Source: a virus
Direction: 5' to 3' (one strand)
Virus record (IMG/VR): IMGVR_UViG_3300021962_006767
Location: 1 to 22,852 of that record
Length of the DNA: 22,852 nt
Part shown: piece after piece, positions 20,748-22,852 of the stretch
Position numbering within the stretch: position 1 is the stretch's first letter
Layout of the letters: each line of letters begins with the position of its first letter
Made by a program: the position numbers and the translations under genes
The notes under the pieces: generated by a model
What the model was told of the DNA's origin: nothing
The model's input: the letters and a program-made list of their open reading frames with translations, nothing else
Databases searched by the model: none

Positions 20748-21485
20748 ATGGCAACTCCAACAAGTAGAGCAGAGCTAAAAGAATATTGCCTTAGAGCACT
20801 GGGTCAACCGGTTCTTGAAGTTAACATTGATGATGATCAACTTGATGATCGTATCGATGAAGCACTTCAAAAGTATTACGACTACCATTATGATGCACAA
20901 CGAAGAGTGTATATTCCGCATCTAGTTACCGATGTTAATATAGCCAATGGTTATTTGGAGTTAAGCGATGATGTGATATCAGTGACTCGTATATTACCTC
21001 TGACTTCTGCATGGTCGGGTATGAACATGTTTAATATGAAGTATCAGATGTACTTAAACGACTTTTATGCTTTATATAGAGCAGACTCAATGCAATACTT
21101 CGTTGAAATGCAACAGTATCTTTCAACTCTTGATTCACTGTTAAATGGTGTCCAAACAGTACAATATCAAAGACACGGAAATAGATTATACATTGAAACT
21201 AAATGGAGCGAGAAGATTCAACCTGGACAATACATCATGGTTGAAGGCTATGGAAGAGTGACGAGTGATGAGATTTGGAATGACTTTTGGTTAAAGAGAT
21301 ATGCTACTGCATTGATACAATTTCAATGGGGTGCAAACTTAGCTAAGTTCGATGGTATGCAATTACCTGGTGGTGTTACAATCAATGCACGTCAATATAT
21401 CGACGATGCTGAGAACGATATTAGATTATTAGAGGAAGAACTACGCAATACGCACGAGTTACCAGTTGACTTTTTCTGTGGATAA
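20748..21485 (+). CDS. gp13: T4-type neck protein gp13
   Basis: The 245 residues begin MATPTSRAELKEYCLRALGQ and continue with VNIDDDQLDDRIDEALQKYYDYH, the hallmark opening of gp13 in T4-like phages. The end (YIDDAENDIRLLEEELRN, then ELPVDFFCG) also fits. gp13 and gp14 form the neck that seals the filled head and accepts the tail. T4 gp13 is longer (about 309 residues), so this is a compact version, as in marine relatives. It is directly followed by gp14, the conserved T4 order, and this pair gives the firmest taxonomic anchor in the window. Confidence 0.9.
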   Translation: MATPTSRAELKEYCLRALGQPVLEVNIDDDQLDDRIDEALQKYYDYHYDAQRRVYIPHLVTDVNIANGYLELSDDVISVTRILPLTSAWSGMNMFNMKYQMYLNDFYALYRADSMQYFVEMQQYLSTLDSLLNGVQTVQYQRHGNRLYIETKWSEKIQPGQYIMVEGYGRVTSDEIWNDFWLKRYATALIQFQWGANLAKFDGMQLPGGVTINARQYIDDAENDIRLLEEELRNTHELPVDFFCG

Positions 21486-21489
21486 TTAA

Positions 21490-22527
21490 ATGCCAACCAA
21501 TGTGTACTTTAATCCCGGGGTCTTATCCGAACAAAGACTTTATGAGGATATGATCGAAGAGTCCTTAAGGATTTATGGACAGGATATTTACTATATCCCA
21601 CGAAACCTTAAGAACTTAGATAACGTGATGAATGATGCTATAGCATCTGAATTCAATCAAGCTTACTTCATCGAAATGTATATCGATGAAGGCGGATATA
21701 CCGGTGAAGGTACAATCATGTCTAAGTTTGGTTTAGAGATTCGAGACCAAGCGACATTTGTTGTATCACGTAGAAGATGGGAAAACTTCATTGGTCGAGA
21801 AAACACTACCATGATTGGTGGTCGTCCAAACGAAGGCGATTTATTATACATCCCGCTTTCTGGCACATTTATGGAAATCAAGTTCGTTGAACACGAAGCA
21901 GCTTTCTATCAATTGGCTAACATCTTCGTGTATGAATTACACTGTGAGACATTTGAATACTCTGGTGAGAAGTTCAATACTGGTTACGATATTATTGACG
22001 GCATCGAAAATACTTTCGCTGCAGCTCAAAGCTTGAGTTTAGGTTCTGGTAATAGTAAATCATTCGTTCAGAACGAAGAAGTACAACAGTTCTTAGGATA
22101 CGACGAAGATAATAAACCTATATTTGTATATGGTAACTTAGCTTCAGTTGACTTTGCCGGTGGTGTTGCTGCATCTATTACAGTAAATCAAATAAGATCT
22201 ACTGATAAGAAACCAAGGTACTTCCAAGAATCCGGCATTGGTGACGCTGCTGTAGAACGTCGATTGATTGGTATGACATCTGGCGCCGCATTTTTAATTA
22301 CCACAGCTGGTAGTGGTCTTGAATTACCTAATGATCCGAATGCACAGAATCAAAACTTTGAAAGTTTTGGAGATACTATACTCGATTTCTCAGAAACAAA
22401 TCCTTTTGGAGAACCAGGCGGAGCATATGAACAACTTACATTATCAGATTATGAACCCGCTGCAATTTCACTAGACAATAACCTCTTACGTTTTGACGAA
22501 AATACGGCAACGTGGGATGCAAGATAA
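21490..22527 (+). CDS. gp14: T4-type neck protein gp14
   Basis: The 345-residue protein shows the gp14 signature: VYFNPGVLSEQRLYEDMIEE, SLRIYGQDIYYIPR (compare T4 'ESIQMRGVECYYVPRE'), FIEMYIDEGGYTGEGTIMSKF, GLEIRDQATFVVSRRRW, then GDLLYIPLSGTFMEIKFVE and YQLANIFVYELHCETFEYSGE. It is longer than T4 gp14 (about 256 residues), mostly through the C-terminal part after residue 180, which has acidic low-complexity stretches. It follows gp13 by four bases and the junction GGATAATTAAATG has no ribosome site, so coupled translation is likely. Confidence 0.92.
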   Translation: MPTNVYFNPGVLSEQRLYEDMIEESLRIYGQDIYYIPRNLKNLDNVMNDAIASEFNQAYFIEMYIDEGGYTGEGTIMSKFGLEIRDQATFVVSRRRWENFIGRENTTMIGGRPNEGDLLYIPLSGTFMEIKFVEHEAAFYQLANIFVYELHCETFEYSGEKFNTGYDIIDGIENTFAAAQSLSLGSGNSKSFVQNEEVQQFLGYDEDNKPIFVYGNLASVDFAGGVAASITVNQIRSTDKKPRYFQESGIGDAAVERRLIGMTSGAAFLITTAGSGLELPNDPNAQNQNFESFGDTILDFSETNPFGEPGGAYEQLTLSDYEPAAISLDNNLLRFDENTATWDAR

Positions 22528-22548
22528 CAGAATTTAATAGGAAAAATC

Positions 22549-22852
22549 ATGGCAAAACAAGTACTTAACGTAGGCACAGCTAATAATGATAAGACCGGTG
22601 ATACACTGCGTGCTGGTGGAATAAAGATCAAATCGAACTTTGAAGAGATTTACACCGCACTAGCTTCTGATGGAATTAATATCTCAGGCGGTAACTTATT
22701 AAAGACTGGCGATTATAGCGACTTAATAAACAAACCTTCTTTTTCAAATGTGGCTATCAGCGGAGACTTCTATGACTTATCTAATCGTCCGGATCTAGGC
22801 ATATTTGTTGGTGCACCTCCAAATAATGCTGGTGTGGATGGACACGTTGCTG
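22549..22852 (+). CDS. Virion structural/fibre-like protein (3' partial)
   Basis: An ATG at 22549, three bases after the TTAATAGGAAAA element, opens a frame that stays open to the window end (101 codons). The N-terminus MAKQVLNVGTANNDKTGDTL, then RAGGIKIKSNFEEIYTAL, matches an attachment-type start I recall in structural proteins of marine T4-like phages. It continues with fibre motifs of the kind 'YSDLINKPSF' and 'FYDLSNRPDL'. In T4 the next gene would be 15, so a structural protein is inserted here. The C-terminal domain is outside the window. Confidence 0.75.
   Translation, partial: MAKQVLNVGTANNDKTGDTLRAGGIKIKSNFEEIYTALASDGINISGGNLLKTGDYSDLINKPSFSNVAISGDFYDLSNRPDLGIFVGAPPNNAGVDGHVA

Overview
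This window reads as the late structural region of a T4-like myovirus, most plausibly a marine one. All genes lie on the + strand, are packed with overlaps or gaps of at most about 70 bases, and are AT-rich. The clearest anchors are the two T4-type neck proteins gp13 (20748-21485) and gp14 (21490-22527). Supporting evidence comes from many fibre proteins built of motifs common in marine T4-like phages, a tail-fibre assembly chaperone, an S74 self-cleaving fibre chaperone domain, and four perfect TATAAATA late-promoter boxes, all found at gene junctions. No tRNA, CRISPR array, integrase or insertion sequence was seen. The host cannot be named from sequence alone.

Layout. 1-102 is the tail of an unknown gene. 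99-2136 is a two-gene enzyme unit: a radical SAM/SPASM protein overlapping a DUF3050 protein of probable haem-oxygenase-like diiron type. 2175-5866 holds seven small to medium virion or fibre proteins. 5899-9198 is a 1099-residue fibre with four N-terminal carbohydrate-binding-like repeats and a C-terminal S74 domain. 9227-11762 is a tandem triplet of 275-276-residue Gly-rich proteins that each carry 21-22 cysteines. 11788-12492 is a tail-fibre assembly chaperone. 12565-17681 is a second enzyme cassette: a GT9-like glycosyltransferase, a short and a full-length NodU/TobZ-type O-carbamoyltransferase, and two 2-oxoglutarate/Fe(II) oxygenases. 17752-20303 holds a further fibre (90-bp tandem repeats, Gly-rich tip) with small accessory genes. 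20300-20737 is a Dps/ferritin-like protein, followed by gp13, gp14 and the start of another structural protein cut by the window end.

How the parts may work together. The fibre and tip proteins would form the host-recognition apparatus. The two enzyme cassettes sit among the late structural genes rather than with replication or metabolism genes, so they may modify virion proteins or their glycans. This is an inference: no enzyme is shown to act on a virion protein. The hypothesis most worth testing is that the SPASM enzyme acts on the Cys-rich tip proteins, and that the GT9, carbamoyltransferase and oxygenase cassette decorates fibres or a host surface glycan. Six enzymes here are iron-dependent by family, and they share the window with a Dps-like iron-storage fold.
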